Assembly (NCBI GenBank): GCA_051252095.1
Contig: JBPOFK010000001.1
Location: forward strand, 62,001 to 126,000
From: GCA-2401735 sp051252095
Lineage (GTDB): Bacteria > Pseudomonadota > Gammaproteobacteria > Burkholderiales > Methylophilaceae
DNA length: 64,000 nt
Reading direction: 5' to 3'
The notes beneath the pieces were generated by a model. It was not told the origin of the DNA. It was given only the letters and a program-made list of their open reading frames with translations, and made no database searches. Positions 17,959 through 26,320 of the stretch are shown piece by piece (within the stretch, counting starts at the first letter, position 1; every line of letters starts with the position of its first letter). The position numbers were made by a program, and so were the translations under genes.

Positions 17959-18513
17959 CTAGCGTTCTTTAGTAATTTTTGACCAATCAAAAAAAGGCCC
18001 TGGATCGGTCTTACGGTCTGGGGCAATATCCGAGTGACCAACAATGTTGCAAATTGGATATTTTTCTTGCAAGGATTTTATCAATGAGTTAAGTGTTTTG
18101 TATTGTATTTCTGCAAATGCTTCAAAGTCGCTTCCTTCCAGCTCTATTCCGACCGAAAAATCATTACAACGTTCACGATTTTTCCATTTTGAAATGCCTG
18201 CATGCCATGCACGTTGTTTACAAGAAACAAACTGGATCAGTTCTCCATCACGGCGAATTAAAAAATGCGATGAAACTTTTGCAGTATAGATACTTGCATA
18301 GTAAGGATGTTCATTGGGGTCTAGTTGATTAGTGAATAACTCGACAATGCCATTGCCACCATATTGCTGCGGCGGCAGGCTGATATTATGAATCACGACC
18401 ATCTCAATAAAACAGTTTGCTGGTCTGTCATCGTAGTTTGGTGAGGCTATTTGTTTAGCCCAGCTAGCAATGCCATCAGCATTGATATGTTTTAAAGCCC
18501 CACTTTTTTTCAT
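17959..18513 (-). CDS. ampD: 1,6-anhydro-N-acetylmuramyl-L-alanine amidase
   Basis: AmpD cleaves the stem peptide from anhydro-muropeptides in the cytoplasm during peptidoglycan recycling, and so affects AmpR-type beta-lactamase signalling. The 184-residue amidase_2 domain has zinc ligands in VVIHNISLPP (first His), the AWHAG segment and a second His/Asp pair in IVGHSDIAPDRKTDPGPFFDW. The length and the C-terminal KTDPGPFFDW are typical for AmpD rather than AmiD, and there is no signal peptide. It stands alone between the efflux operon and pilR. Confidence 0.92.
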   Translation of the reverse strand: MKKSGALKHINADGIASWAKQIASPNYDDRPANCFIEMVVIHNISLPPQQYGGNGIVELFTNQLDPNEHPYYASIYTAKVSSHFLIRRDGELIQFVSCKQRAWHAGISKWKNRERCNDFSVGIELEGSDFEAFAEIQYKTLNSLIKSLQEKYPICNIVGHSDIAPDRKTDPGPFFDWSKITKER

Positions 18514-18625
18514 AACGTTGATTTTATGTGATTTCTTGACTATAGCGGCATAAAGAATATTGAATCAATCATTTTTAGAAATGCTTGATAATACCCAATG
18601 AGGCTAAATTGACTATTGGCAATAA

Positions 18626-20017
18626 TTAATCTTCTTCAAACGCTTCGCTATCGGCAACTTCATCTTTTGAGAGCCCCAACTTTGATAATCGGTATCGTAG
18701 CGTTCTAAAGCTGACACCCAGCAACTTGGCTGCTGCGGTTTTATTGTTATTGGTTTTTTCCAAAGCCTTCAATATTTCACGTTTTTCTATATCTTCTAAG
18801 TAATCAGATAGGCTAACATCCTCATCCTTAACAGGGTCAAACTGTGTGGCTGCTGAGCTGGTTCCATTGATGGCTTCATCGATTAATAAATCATCAACAC
18901 AAATATTTTCTCCATCGCAGAGTGCTAGCGCACGTTCAAGCATGTTTTCCAATTCACGAACGTTGCCTATGAATGGCAGTGATTTAATTAGCTTATTGGC
19001 GTCATCATCAATGCTAGGTATATCAATATCTTGTGATTTACATAATTTATTTAGGAGTTTTTGGGTCAGTTCAGGAATATCCTCAGCGTGCTCTCGCAAC
19101 GCTGGCATTTTAAGCTGGATGACATTAAGACGATAATATAAGTCTTGCCTAAACAAGCCCTCAGCCATCATTTGCCCTAGGTTTTTATGTGTTGCACTGA
19201 TAATACGAACGTCGACAGCTTCTTCCACTGTTCCGCCAACGGCCCTCACTTTTTTTTCTTGAATTGCGCGTAAAAGTTTAACTTGCATTGGTAATGGCAA
19301 GTCTGCCACTTCATCTAAAAATAAAGTACCACCATTTGCTGCCTGAAATAATCCTGAGGTGTCTTGCGTTGCACCGGTAAAAGCGCCTTTTTTATAACCA
19401 AAAAATTCACTTTCCATCAGATTTTCAGGAATGGCGCCGCAGTTAACTGCAACAAATGAACGATCTCTTCTTGAGCTGTTTTTATGAATGAGTCTTGCAG
19501 CCAATTCTTTGCCACTGCCTGATTCGCCACTAATATATACAGGCGCTTGACTGCGAGCTAGTTTTTCAATCAATGCGCGCACTTGATTAATGGCAGGTGA
19601 ATCACCAATCAAATCTGCCGTATTTTTCGTTTCATTCACATCTGAGCTGGAGAGTTTAAGTGCTGATTCTACCAATGGCCTTAATTGTTTCAATGAAATT
19701 GGCTTCGTTAAATAGTCAAATGCGCCTGCCTTTAGTGCAGATACAGCATTCTCTGCACTGCCATAAGCGGTAATGACCGCTACAGGAAGGCCGCTATAAT
19801 CACTCGTGATATGTTCAACCAGCTCTAAGCCAAGACCATCCGGCAAGCGCATGTCGGTTAAACAAAGATCATAATCCTGTGTTGAAAGCATATGCTTTGC
19901 GTCATTGATGTTACTCGCGCTATCTGCGTAAATATCCATACGCTCCAAAGTGAGTACAACTAACTCACGTATGTCGGTTTCATCATCAACGACTAAACAT
20001 TTAAATTGTTCTGCCAT
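18626..20017 (-). CDS. pilR: Sigma-54-dependent response regulator PilR
   Basis: This 463-residue NtrC-type regulator has a receiver domain at 1-120 with phospho-acceptor Asp in LTDMRLPDG and the conserved Lys in LTKPISL. The AAA+ domain has Walker A GESGSGKE and the sigma-54 contact loop GAFTGA. The C-terminal Fis-type helix-turn-helix is NKTAAAKLLGVSFRTLRYRLSKLG. With PilS two bases upstream, it matches the PilSR pair that activates type IV pilin promoters. A candidate target, an orphan prepilin gene behind a sigma-54 promoter, lies at 43.7 kb. Confidence 0.9.
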   Translation of the reverse strand: MAEQFKCLVVDDETDIRELVVLTLERMDIYADSASNINDAKHMLSTQDYDLCLTDMRLPDGLGLELVEHITSDYSGLPVAVITAYGSAENAVSALKAGAFDYLTKPISLKQLRPLVESALKLSSSDVNETKNTADLIGDSPAINQVRALIEKLARSQAPVYISGESGSGKELAARLIHKNSSRRDRSFVAVNCGAIPENLMESEFFGYKKGAFTGATQDTSGLFQAANGGTLFLDEVADLPLPMQVKLLRAIQEKKVRAVGGTVEEAVDVRIISATHKNLGQMMAEGLFRQDLYYRLNVIQLKMPALREHAEDIPELTQKLLNKLCKSQDIDIPSIDDDANKLIKSLPFIGNVRELENMLERALALCDGENICVDDLLIDEAINGTSSAATQFDPVKDEDVSLSDYLEDIEKREILKALEKTNNNKTAAAKLLGVSFRTLRYRLSKLGLSKDEVADSEAFEED

Positions 20018-20019
20018 TT

Positions 20020-21624
20020 CTAAATAGTCGCCTTTTTAATATGCATAATAAATGTTGTGCCACTTGCTGTTTGCTTATATTGTAGATGAGCACCATTGGC
20101 ATCGGCTAGCTCTTTCCCTATATAAAGCCCCAAGCCCGTGCCTGATTTTTCTGTTGTAAAAAAAGGTTCAAATAAGTGATTGCTCACCTCTTCACTAATG
20201 CCTTCTCCGTTATCCGTCACTTCTAAAACAATTTGTGATTTAATGCTAGTATACACGCGTAGCGTCAGGCTATTTTCTATCTGTTGACTATGGCGCCAGC
20301 CATTTTTACAAAGATTCCATAAAATTTGATTTAAGTGGCGACGATCAAACAAGATGGTAGCATCTGTTTGTTTCATATTAAGAGTAAAGTCAGATGCGGA
20401 AATATTTTCTACCGCGCAGAACTGATTATAAAAATCAGTAATAAAGCTTTCTAAATGCACCATTTCCTGATTGGTTCTATCTCGTCGGTTCAGTTCTAAT
20501 ACATCAGAAATAATTTGATCTACTCGGCGCACATTATCACTGATAATCTGTAGCATACGTTTGGTTGAGCTTGATGCTTCTTCATCTTCCTGCAGTAGTT
20601 GGTTAGCATGGCTGATAGAGCTGAGAGGGTTCCTAATTTCGTGCGCAATATTCGCGGTTAAACGACCGAGCGCAGCTAGTTTGACTTGATGTGATTGTGT
20701 TTGCATTTGCGTCCAATCTTCAATAAAAATCACAGCACCTTGATCACGATTCTCTGATATCGGCAAGAAGCTCAGACGCAAGGCTCTTGATAAAATATTC
20801 ACGTTAAGCACATTAGGTTCAAGTGTTTCGCTAATGTCTTGTTTCTCTTCAAACCATTCAATTAAAAGCTTGGCGATTTCAGGCGCAATTTCATTCAGAT
20901 TTTTTTCATCCCAGTTTTTGTTTTCTAGATTCAGCAGTGTTTCCGCCTGTAAGTTATGGTGCTTAATAAATAAATCACTATCGACGACCAGTACGCCATC
21001 CTTCATTTTATGGGTAATTAATGCATTTACTTGGGCCAGACCTTCAAGATCCAAGCCACGTTGTGATGCAAGTTCTTCGCTTATTTGCATTCTTTTTGCC
21101 AAACTATGCGCAAGCCAAGCAATGGCAAAACAGGCGATGCTAAGCATTGTAGCTGTGGAATAGTTTTGCGTTATATTGGTATTTAGAAAAGAACTGAAAA
21201 ACTGTAATAAAAGAATGCCTATTGTCGCAGTGGCTGCATAAAATAAAGCGAGACGTCCATCACTAATGAGGCTTGCTGCAGCAACGGAAATGACAAGTAA
21301 CAGTCCCATGCCGCCATAGCTAGCACTCTCAGTGAACATCAGTAGCAAAATAAAAATGATATCTGCAGTAATTTGAAATGGGAGTGTTAGCTCAAGATCG
21401 GGTTTTTCAAACCATGTAAGGCACGCACTAATCAAACTAAAGCCTAAATAGGTGAGCGCAATGACTGAAAATGGGTTTTCAGTAACGAGTTGTTGATTTT
21501 GGTTGTTGTAGCTGTGACTGAGTAGTAATGTGAGTGCAATAAAAATGCGATAACCATTGTAAAGTTTAAAGCTATTCCATCGCGCCTTAATGAGTTTGAC
21601 GTCTTGTGAAGGTTGCGTGCTCAT
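20020..21624 (-). CDS. pilS: Membrane sensor histidine kinase PilS
   Basis: The 534-residue kinase has six predicted transmembrane helices in residues 20-190, then a PAS-like segment, the phospho-accepting His in IAHEIRNPLSSISHANQL, an N box (LWNLCKNGWRHS) and G boxes VTDNGEGI and GTGLGLYIGKEL. The six-helix sensor without a large periplasmic domain is characteristic of PilS, which monitors pilin in the inner membrane. Its start overlaps the upstream PP0621-type gene by four bases and its stop is two bases before pilR, so the three are one operon. Confidence 0.9.
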   Translation of the reverse strand: MSTQPSQDVKLIKARWNSFKLYNGYRIFIALTLLLSHSYNNQNQQLVTENPFSVIALTYLGFSLISACLTWFEKPDLELTLPFQITADIIFILLLMFTESASYGGMGLLLVISVAAASLISDGRLALFYAATATIGILLLQFFSSFLNTNITQNYSTATMLSIACFAIAWLAHSLAKRMQISEELASQRGLDLEGLAQVNALITHKMKDGVLVVDSDLFIKHHNLQAETLLNLENKNWDEKNLNEIAPEIAKLLIEWFEEKQDISETLEPNVLNVNILSRALRLSFLPISENRDQGAVIFIEDWTQMQTQSHQVKLAALGRLTANIAHEIRNPLSSISHANQLLQEDEEASSSTKRMLQIISDNVRRVDQIISDVLELNRRDRTNQEMVHLESFITDFYNQFCAVENISASDFTLNMKQTDATILFDRRHLNQILWNLCKNGWRHSQQIENSLTLRVYTSIKSQIVLEVTDNGEGISEEVSNHLFEPFFTTEKSGTGLGLYIGKELADANGAHLQYKQTASGTTFIMHIKKATI

Positions 21625-21851
21625 ACTTCAGTTTGCTTGCTGCAAGTTGGATTATTACAATAAACTTTACCATCAGTGATATGGGTTTCACTTTCAGGTA
21701 CATGTAGACCACAATGCGCGCAAGCAATCACTTTTTCTGGCTGTTTTCCTGTTTTTGATTCTTTGTTTTGTGATTGTATTTTGCTCATAAAGAACTTTAG
21801 CAGCTTGTAAACAATCCAAACTAAAACAATCAGTAATAAAATACGCGACAT
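21621..21851 (-). CDS. PP0621 family zinc-ribbon membrane protein
   Basis: This 76-residue protein has one N-terminal membrane helix (ILLLIVLVWIVYKLLKFFM), a polar Lys/Gln-rich linker and a C-terminal zinc ribbon with four cysteines (ACAHCGLH and YCNNPTCSKQ). PP0621-family proteins are frequently encoded directly before pilS in Betaproteobacteria. A role in signalling with PilS is suggested only by this linkage and the four-base overlap. The function is unknown. Confidence 0.88.
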   Translation of the reverse strand: MSRILLLIVLVWIVYKLLKFFMSKIQSQNKESKTGKQPEKVIACAHCGLHVPESETHITDGKVYCNNPTCSKQTEV

Positions 21852-21961
21852 AAGTAGTGCTTATCATTTTATATAAATTAAGCTTAGTATAAAACATACT
21901 GGTTGAGGCTAGAAGAAATTAAACTGTTATACTTAATTTTGGTGATATAAAAAAACAATTC

Positions 21962-22552
21962 ATGGCAAGTTCACAAGAATTATCAGATTTTTTAGGTGGG
22001 GTAGAGCGGCGTGCTTTCAAGCAAACCGTATATGCTGTTCGCGATGAGCATGCTGCGCTTGATATTGTGCAAGATGCCATGCTAAAACTTGCTGAGAAAT
22101 ATCCTGATAAACCTGTGGCAGAATATCCCATGCTGTTTCAAAGGATATTACAAAATACAATGCGTGATTTTTGGCGACGCCAAAAAGTCCGTAATATCTG
22201 GACTTCATTGCTTTCGTCATTTGGGTCAAGTAATGAAGATGGAGAAAATCGTGATCCGTTAGATACTATTGATATTGGTGACAATGCGCAAAACCCAGCA
22301 GAGCAGGTGCAAAGCAGTCAAACATTACTCATCATTGAAAAATCATTGGCAAAGTTGCCAGCTCGTCAACGAGAAGCCTTTGTTCTGCGTTATTGGGAAG
22401 AGATGAGTGTCGCCGAAACAGCTGAATCAATGGGTTGCTCTGAAGGTAGTGTCAAAACGCACTGTTCGCGTGCGTTGCACGCAATGGTGACGCTATTGGA
22501 GCAAGAAGGATTTAGTCGTAAGGAAATCGGAAATTTGGGGGTAGAGTCATGA
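21962..22552 (+). CDS. ECF-like RNA polymerase sigma factor
   Basis: The 196-residue sigma factor has a region 2 with VRDEHAALDIVQDAMLKLAEKY and MRDFWRRQKVR, then a polar linker. Region 4 (LAKLPARQREAFVLRYWEEM, then SVAETAESMGCSEGSVKTHCSRALHAM) is complete. The next gene overlaps by ATGA and encodes a single-span membrane protein with a cytoplasmic N-terminus, the layout of a sigma/anti-sigma pair. The regulon cannot be read from the window, though the cluster with DUF3106 and RDD proteins is recurrent in Betaproteobacteria. No zinc-binding anti-sigma motif was seen in the neighbour. Confidence 0.9.
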   Translation: MASSQELSDFLGGVERRAFKQTVYAVRDEHAALDIVQDAMLKLAEKYPDKPVAEYPMLFQRILQNTMRDFWRRQKVRNIWTSLLSSFGSSNEDGENRDPLDTIDIGDNAQNPAEQVQSSQTLLIIEKSLAKLPARQREAFVLRYWEEMSVAETAESMGCSEGSVKTHCSRALHAMVTLLEQEGFSRKEIGNLGVES

Positions 22553-22944
22553 GTAACGACAATACAATTGATCATAATGTAGAACAAGAAGAGCAAGCAA
22601 AAAATTTAGCTAGCTTGTTAGATGCGCATGCACAACGTTTGAGTATGCGAACATTGAAAAAACTAGATGATGGTAGGAATCGTGCAGTCAAAAGACATCA
22701 AGAACTGCAAGGCGCAGCGGTTAATGCTGATGGCACACTTAGTCATCTTGCAAGTTGGATTGATCATCATCGCGTTGCATTTGCAGGGTTGGTTCTGTTT
22801 GCTATCATAGGGACTTTTATTGTCTTACAGAACATCAACAACAATGAGACAAGTGATGCTTTTTTGCTGGGGGCTGATTTGCCGCCTGAAGCTTTTGTTG
22901 ATAGAGGCTTTGAACCATCACTCAATAAACGCACAAATATATAA
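22549..22944 (+). CDS. DUF3619 single-span membrane protein (candidate anti-sigma factor)
   Basis: This 131-residue protein is cytoplasmic for about 75 residues, has one transmembrane helix (FAGLVLFAIIGTFIVLQNI), and ends in a short acidic periplasmic stretch with DAFLLGADLPPEAFVDRGFE, the DUF3619 signature. Its start overlaps the sigma-factor stop by four bases, indicating coupled translation and equimolar synthesis. That organisation is typical of anti-sigma factors, but the family has not been shown to be one as far as I know; this is inference. Confidence 0.85.
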   Translation: MSNDNTIDHNVEQEEQAKNLASLLDAHAQRLSMRTLKKLDDGRNRAVKRHQELQGAAVNADGTLSHLASWIDHHRVAFAGLVLFAIIGTFIVLQNINNNETSDAFLLGADLPPEAFVDRGFEPSLNKRTNI

Positions 22945-22997
22945 ATGAGATTAATTATAATAAATATATTTTATCAATCAGGGGAAGTTGAGTAGTA

Positions 22998-23486
22998 ATG
23001 AAAAAGTGTTGGTTAATATTTGGCATACTGTTTGCGCTACAGGGACATGCGCAAACAAGTCAAAACAATCTAGCAATGGCAGATATAGGGGCAATCAAGA
23101 CATCTGCGAGCGATGATGAGTCCCCAAATAAAAAATGGAGCGAATTGACTCAGGAAGAGCAACAAGTGCTTGCTCCGTTGGCGTCAGAATGGGATACGTT
23201 GAGAGGTTGGCAACGAGAGAAAATGCTCGATATTGCAAAAGACTACCCAAAAATGGATGCCAAGAAGCAAAAGCGGATACAAAATCGGCTTAACCGCTGG
23301 AGTAGAATGACCCCTTATGAGCGTGAAAATGCGCGTAAACGTTTTCAGCAGTTTCACAGTTTAAGCCCAGAAGAGAAACAGGCACTGCGAAACAAATGGG
23401 CAGAACATCAAAAGCTACCAGAAAAAAAGCGTGAAAAACTACGTAAAGAGTCTAGCGAATTATATTACGATCCAGAACTAGATTAA
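22998..23486 (+). CDS. DUF3106 periplasmic protein
   Basis: The 162-residue product starts with a signal peptide (CWLIFGILFALQGHA). The mature part is highly charged and helical, with repeated W/L-x-x-L-x-x-E-E-Q units: KWSELTQEEQQVLAPLASEW, NRWSRMTPYERENARKRFQQ and HSLSPEEKQALRNKW. This is the DUF3106 pattern, reminiscent of Spy/CpxP-like metal or stress sensors that bind damage in the periplasm. With the sigma factor and DUF3619 upstream it could be the sensory arm of an envelope stress circuit; that is inference. Confidence 0.85.
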   Translation: MKKCWLIFGILFALQGHAQTSQNNLAMADIGAIKTSASDDESPNKKWSELTQEEQQVLAPLASEWDTLRGWQREKMLDIAKDYPKMDAKKQKRIQNRLNRWSRMTPYERENARKRFQQFHSLSPEEKQALRNKWAEHQKLPEKKREKLRKESSELYYDPELD

Positions 23487-23513
23487 TTTAAGGCTATAAC
23501 GCGATACACTACA

Positions 23514-23545
23514 GCCCGCCATGCGCTAATGGCGGGCAATTTTTT
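23514..23545 (+). terminator. Terminator after the DUF3106 gene
   Basis: GCCCGCCAT (23514-23522) pairs perfectly with ATGGCGGGC (23529-23537) around GCGCTA, followed by AATTTTTT. It separates the RDD gene from the sigma-factor unit. Confidence 0.85.
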
Positions 23546-23595
23546 ATGACACAACACTTTGAATTTTCCATAATAGTATTAGTGAGGAACATTTC

Positions 23596-24012
23596 ATGAT
23601 TGAACATGCAGGCCTAACAAGGCGGTTCCTAGCATGTCTTTATGAGCTATTGAGTTTGGTGGCCATTTGGCTATTCTGCACATTTGTTTTTGTGATGGTG
23701 CATGGTCAGGTTGAAACGATAATGGAACGACTGGCATTGCAAGTCCTATTATGGGTGATTACAGGCGTTTACCTGATTGCTTGTTGGGTAAAAACTGGAC
23801 AAACATTGGCTAGTCAGGCATGGAAAATACAAATATTGAATGACGACAACGCACTTTTAAGACCAAGAAAGGCATTGATTCGCTACATATTAGCAACCGT
23901 ATCATTGATCTTGTTAGGTTTAGGTTTTCTCTGGGCCATCATTGATAAAGAGCATTTATTTTTGCATGATCGATTAATCAAGACCAAGATAATTAAAGTG
24001 CCAGCTCAATAA
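23596..24012 (+). CDS. RDD family membrane protein
   Basis: The 138-residue protein has the RDD arrangement: an N-terminal Arg before the first helix (LTRRFLACLYELLSLVAIWLF), a second helix (VLLWVITGVYLIACW), a central GQTLASQAWKIQIL motif and a final segment ending with LHDRLIKTKII (the H-D-R motif). Some RDD proteins affect ion transport, but most have no known role. A RBS-like GTGAGGA precedes the ATG. It lies five bases from the end of the convergent lptG. Confidence 0.87.
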   Translation: MIEHAGLTRRFLACLYELLSLVAIWLFCTFVFVMVHGQVETIMERLALQVLLWVITGVYLIACWVKTGQTLASQAWKIQILNDDNALLRPRKALIRYILATVSLILLGLGFLWAIIDKEHLFLHDRLIKTKIIKVPAQ

Positions 24013-24016
24013 ACAG

Positions 24017-25105
24017 CTAACGCCTTTCAATCACCATCATCATTGCTAATCCCGCAAGTAAGAATAAAATCGTGGGGATAATCGCACTCATTAACGGTGG
24101 CCAATCGTTGAGTACGCCCAGATGAATAAAGACGCGATTCATGATTTGATAAACAACACCAAGCAATATACCGATGAAAATTTTAGCACTTGTACCTGAG
24201 GAGCGTTGCTGTAAAAAGCCAAATGGAAGTGCTAGTATCACCATCACAACGCACGCTAAAGGATATATCATTTTAGACCACAGTGCGACTTGATAGCGCG
24301 TGGTTTTTTGCTTGTTGCTTGCTAAGTGATTTATAAATGAATACAAATTCCAAGCTGACATTTTCTCAGGCGAAACCATAAGTATATTGAGTAGTTCTGG
24401 TCGGATGGCTGATTCCCAATTGGCTTTTTCGAAAAAACTTGTCGTAATGTAATGTTGCTCAGCATTTTCTTCATTATGGATTGTTGTTTGTGTAACCTCG
24501 TTTAACTTCCATCGATTCTGAATATAGTTCGCTTCTTTTGCTTTACTAATGGTGAGTAATTTAAAATCTTCATCAAATTCGTAAATATTGAGATTTAATA
24601 ATGAAGCGTCTGGTAACACTGTTTCCACGTTAACAAAGCTTTGCTGATCTTTAACCCATAAGCCAGATTTAAAATCTTGGGCAACAACAGCGTCTGTAGC
24701 TTGTATTCGCATACGCTGTGCAGTTTTTTCGCTAATCGGTGTGATAAGTTCACCAACAAAAAAAGTAATTACTGTAAACAATAAGCCTACTTTAATGAGC
24801 GCAAGCCCAATGTCTAAGATGGATTGTCCACTCACGCGCATGACCACTAACTCGGAGCTTTTGCTAAACGCACCTAAGCTCACCATCATGCCAATTAGTA
24901 CAGCAACAGGCACTACTTCATATGTGTGGCCAGGTATGCTCAAAAAAACAAAGGCCAACATATTATTAATGTTGTAATTGCCACGACCCAAGCTATCGAG
25001 TTCTTGTATCAGGTCAAAAAAGGCAAACATAGAAAGCAACCCCAACATAATCATCAAAATGCTGAGCGTGGTTTCCTGCCAAAGATATCGATTGAGAATA
25101 CGCAT
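24017..25105 (-). CDS. lptG: LPS export ABC transporter permease LptG
   Basis: With LptF and LptB2 this protein extracts lipopolysaccharide from the inner membrane for transport to the cell surface. The 362-residue product starts MRILNRYLWQETT and has the YjgP/YjgQ layout: helices at about 15-35, 60-80 and 100-120, a periplasmic beta-jellyroll domain (about 135-260), then three helices to the C-terminus. An upstream extension of 36 codons in the same frame would overlap lptF and was rejected. It starts one base after the lptF stop. Confidence 0.92.
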   Translation of the reverse strand: MRILNRYLWQETTLSILMIMLGLLSMFAFFDLIQELDSLGRGNYNINNMLAFVFLSIPGHTYEVVPVAVLIGMMVSLGAFSKSSELVVMRVSGQSILDIGLALIKVGLLFTVITFFVGELITPISEKTAQRMRIQATDAVVAQDFKSGLWVKDQQSFVNVETVLPDASLLNLNIYEFDEDFKLLTISKAKEANYIQNRWKLNEVTQTTIHNEENAEQHYITTSFFEKANWESAIRPELLNILMVSPEKMSAWNLYSFINHLASNKQKTTRYQVALWSKMIYPLACVVMVILALPFGFLQQRSSGTSAKIFIGILLGVVYQIMNRVFIHLGVLNDWPPLMSAIIPTILFLLAGLAMMMVIERR

Positions 25106-25106
25106 A

Positions 25107-26237
25107 CTATTTCGTCTTTTTCTTTTTTCGTTTGGATTTGTTTGGCAATAACTGGGAAATTGTTTGCGGAAAAATCGGCAATAAATAATTTCGGCGATAA
25201 AACAAATAAACAACTAGCAAGGCAAAAGTCAGATGCACGGGCCAAAGACCGATAATAGGAATAATTTTTCCTTGTGAAATCCATGCTTCAAAAATGCTGA
25301 GCATATTGTTATAAATAACATAGATAAAAATAGCGAGCATTAGATTTAAGGAGCGGCCAGCCCGCGGATCTACAAAGCTCATCGGAATCGCCAATAGCAC
25401 AAGTACAATGGCAGAAATGGGGATAGCCAATCGTGATTGCAGCTCAGCTTTATCCCTTAGGTCATCGCTAGAAAGCAGTTCATTGGTCGAAACCATATCT
25501 GTTTTAACTGGTTTTTGTGCAACTTCTTTTGTCTCCAAGCGAATAGCATAGCTTTCAAACTCTGTTGTAGAAATTTCAGCTGAATTGGGTTTGCCTTCAT
25601 AGCGCCTACCTTTCTCCAATAATATGAAGCTATCATCATTTTCTGCTTTATAACGGCTTCCTTTACTCGCAACGATAATACCTGTCTTTTGGTGTTGTGT
25701 TGATTGAATAAACACATTTTTAACCACATTGCCTAATTCATCAAAACTTTCAACAAAGTAAACACGCTCACCATTGTTGGATTCTTTAAAAACCCCTGGA
25801 CTAATAGAAGATGTCTCATCACGAGATTCTAGCTCTGCTTTGTAATCTTCTACCTTTTGGGTTGCCCATGGCATTACAAGAAAACTTAACAGGGTGATAA
25901 TGAGAATGACTGGTGCCGAAAAAGCAATAATTGGGCGTATCCATTTGGTAATGCCTAAGCCTGAGGTAAACCAAATCACCATTTCTGAATCTTGATGCCA
26001 TCTTGTGAGCGTTAACAAGATAGTGAGAAAAATACTAAGTGATAAAATCATCGGCAAAAATCTAATCAGATTAAAACCCAAGATTGTCATGATGGCATCG
26101 TTTGGAATCCAGCCCTTAGCTGCGCTACCAACTAAAAAACCTGCTCGCTGTGCGACAACAATGCCAATTAGAATTAAAAATAGTGCACCTGCGGTATAAA
26201 CAAGCTCGTGCGATAGTGATTTTTTAAAAGTTTTCAA
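25107..26237 (-). CDS. lptF: LPS export ABC transporter permease LptF
   Basis: This is the partner permease to LptG. The 376-residue protein has N-terminal helices (LVYTAGALFLILIGIVVAQ and FLPMILSLSIFLTILLTL), the conserved SEMVIWFTSGLG loop that contacts the LptB ATPase, a periplasmic domain, then LVLLAIPMSFVDPRAGRS and the final helices. The C-terminus is very basic (KRKKKKTK). The lptF-lptG operon is divergent from pepA with 83 bases between, the usual proteobacterial arrangement. Confidence 0.93.
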   Translation of the reverse strand: MKTFKKSLSHELVYTAGALFLILIGIVVAQRAGFLVGSAAKGWIPNDAIMTILGFNLIRFLPMILSLSIFLTILLTLTRWHQDSEMVIWFTSGLGITKWIRPIIAFSAPVILIITLLSFLVMPWATQKVEDYKAELESRDETSSISPGVFKESNNGERVYFVESFDELGNVVKNVFIQSTQHQKTGIIVASKGSRYKAENDDSFILLEKGRRYEGKPNSAEISTTEFESYAIRLETKEVAQKPVKTDMVSTNELLSSDDLRDKAELQSRLAIPISAIVLVLLAIPMSFVDPRAGRSLNLMLAIFIYVIYNNMLSIFEAWISQGKIIPIIGLWPVHLTFALLVVYLFYRRNYLLPIFPQTISQLLPNKSKRKKKKTK

Positions 26238-26320
26238 TTTTTATATTACGCTTTGATTTCAAGTCAAAACACTGGATAATTAAGTCAATATGTTCAGACA
26301 ACAAGTATAAGGCCTAATTA

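Noticed and set aside
25106..25213. N-terminal extension of LptG by 36 codons
   Set aside because: It lies inside the lptF coding end. The internal ATG gives the family-typical MRILNRYL start.
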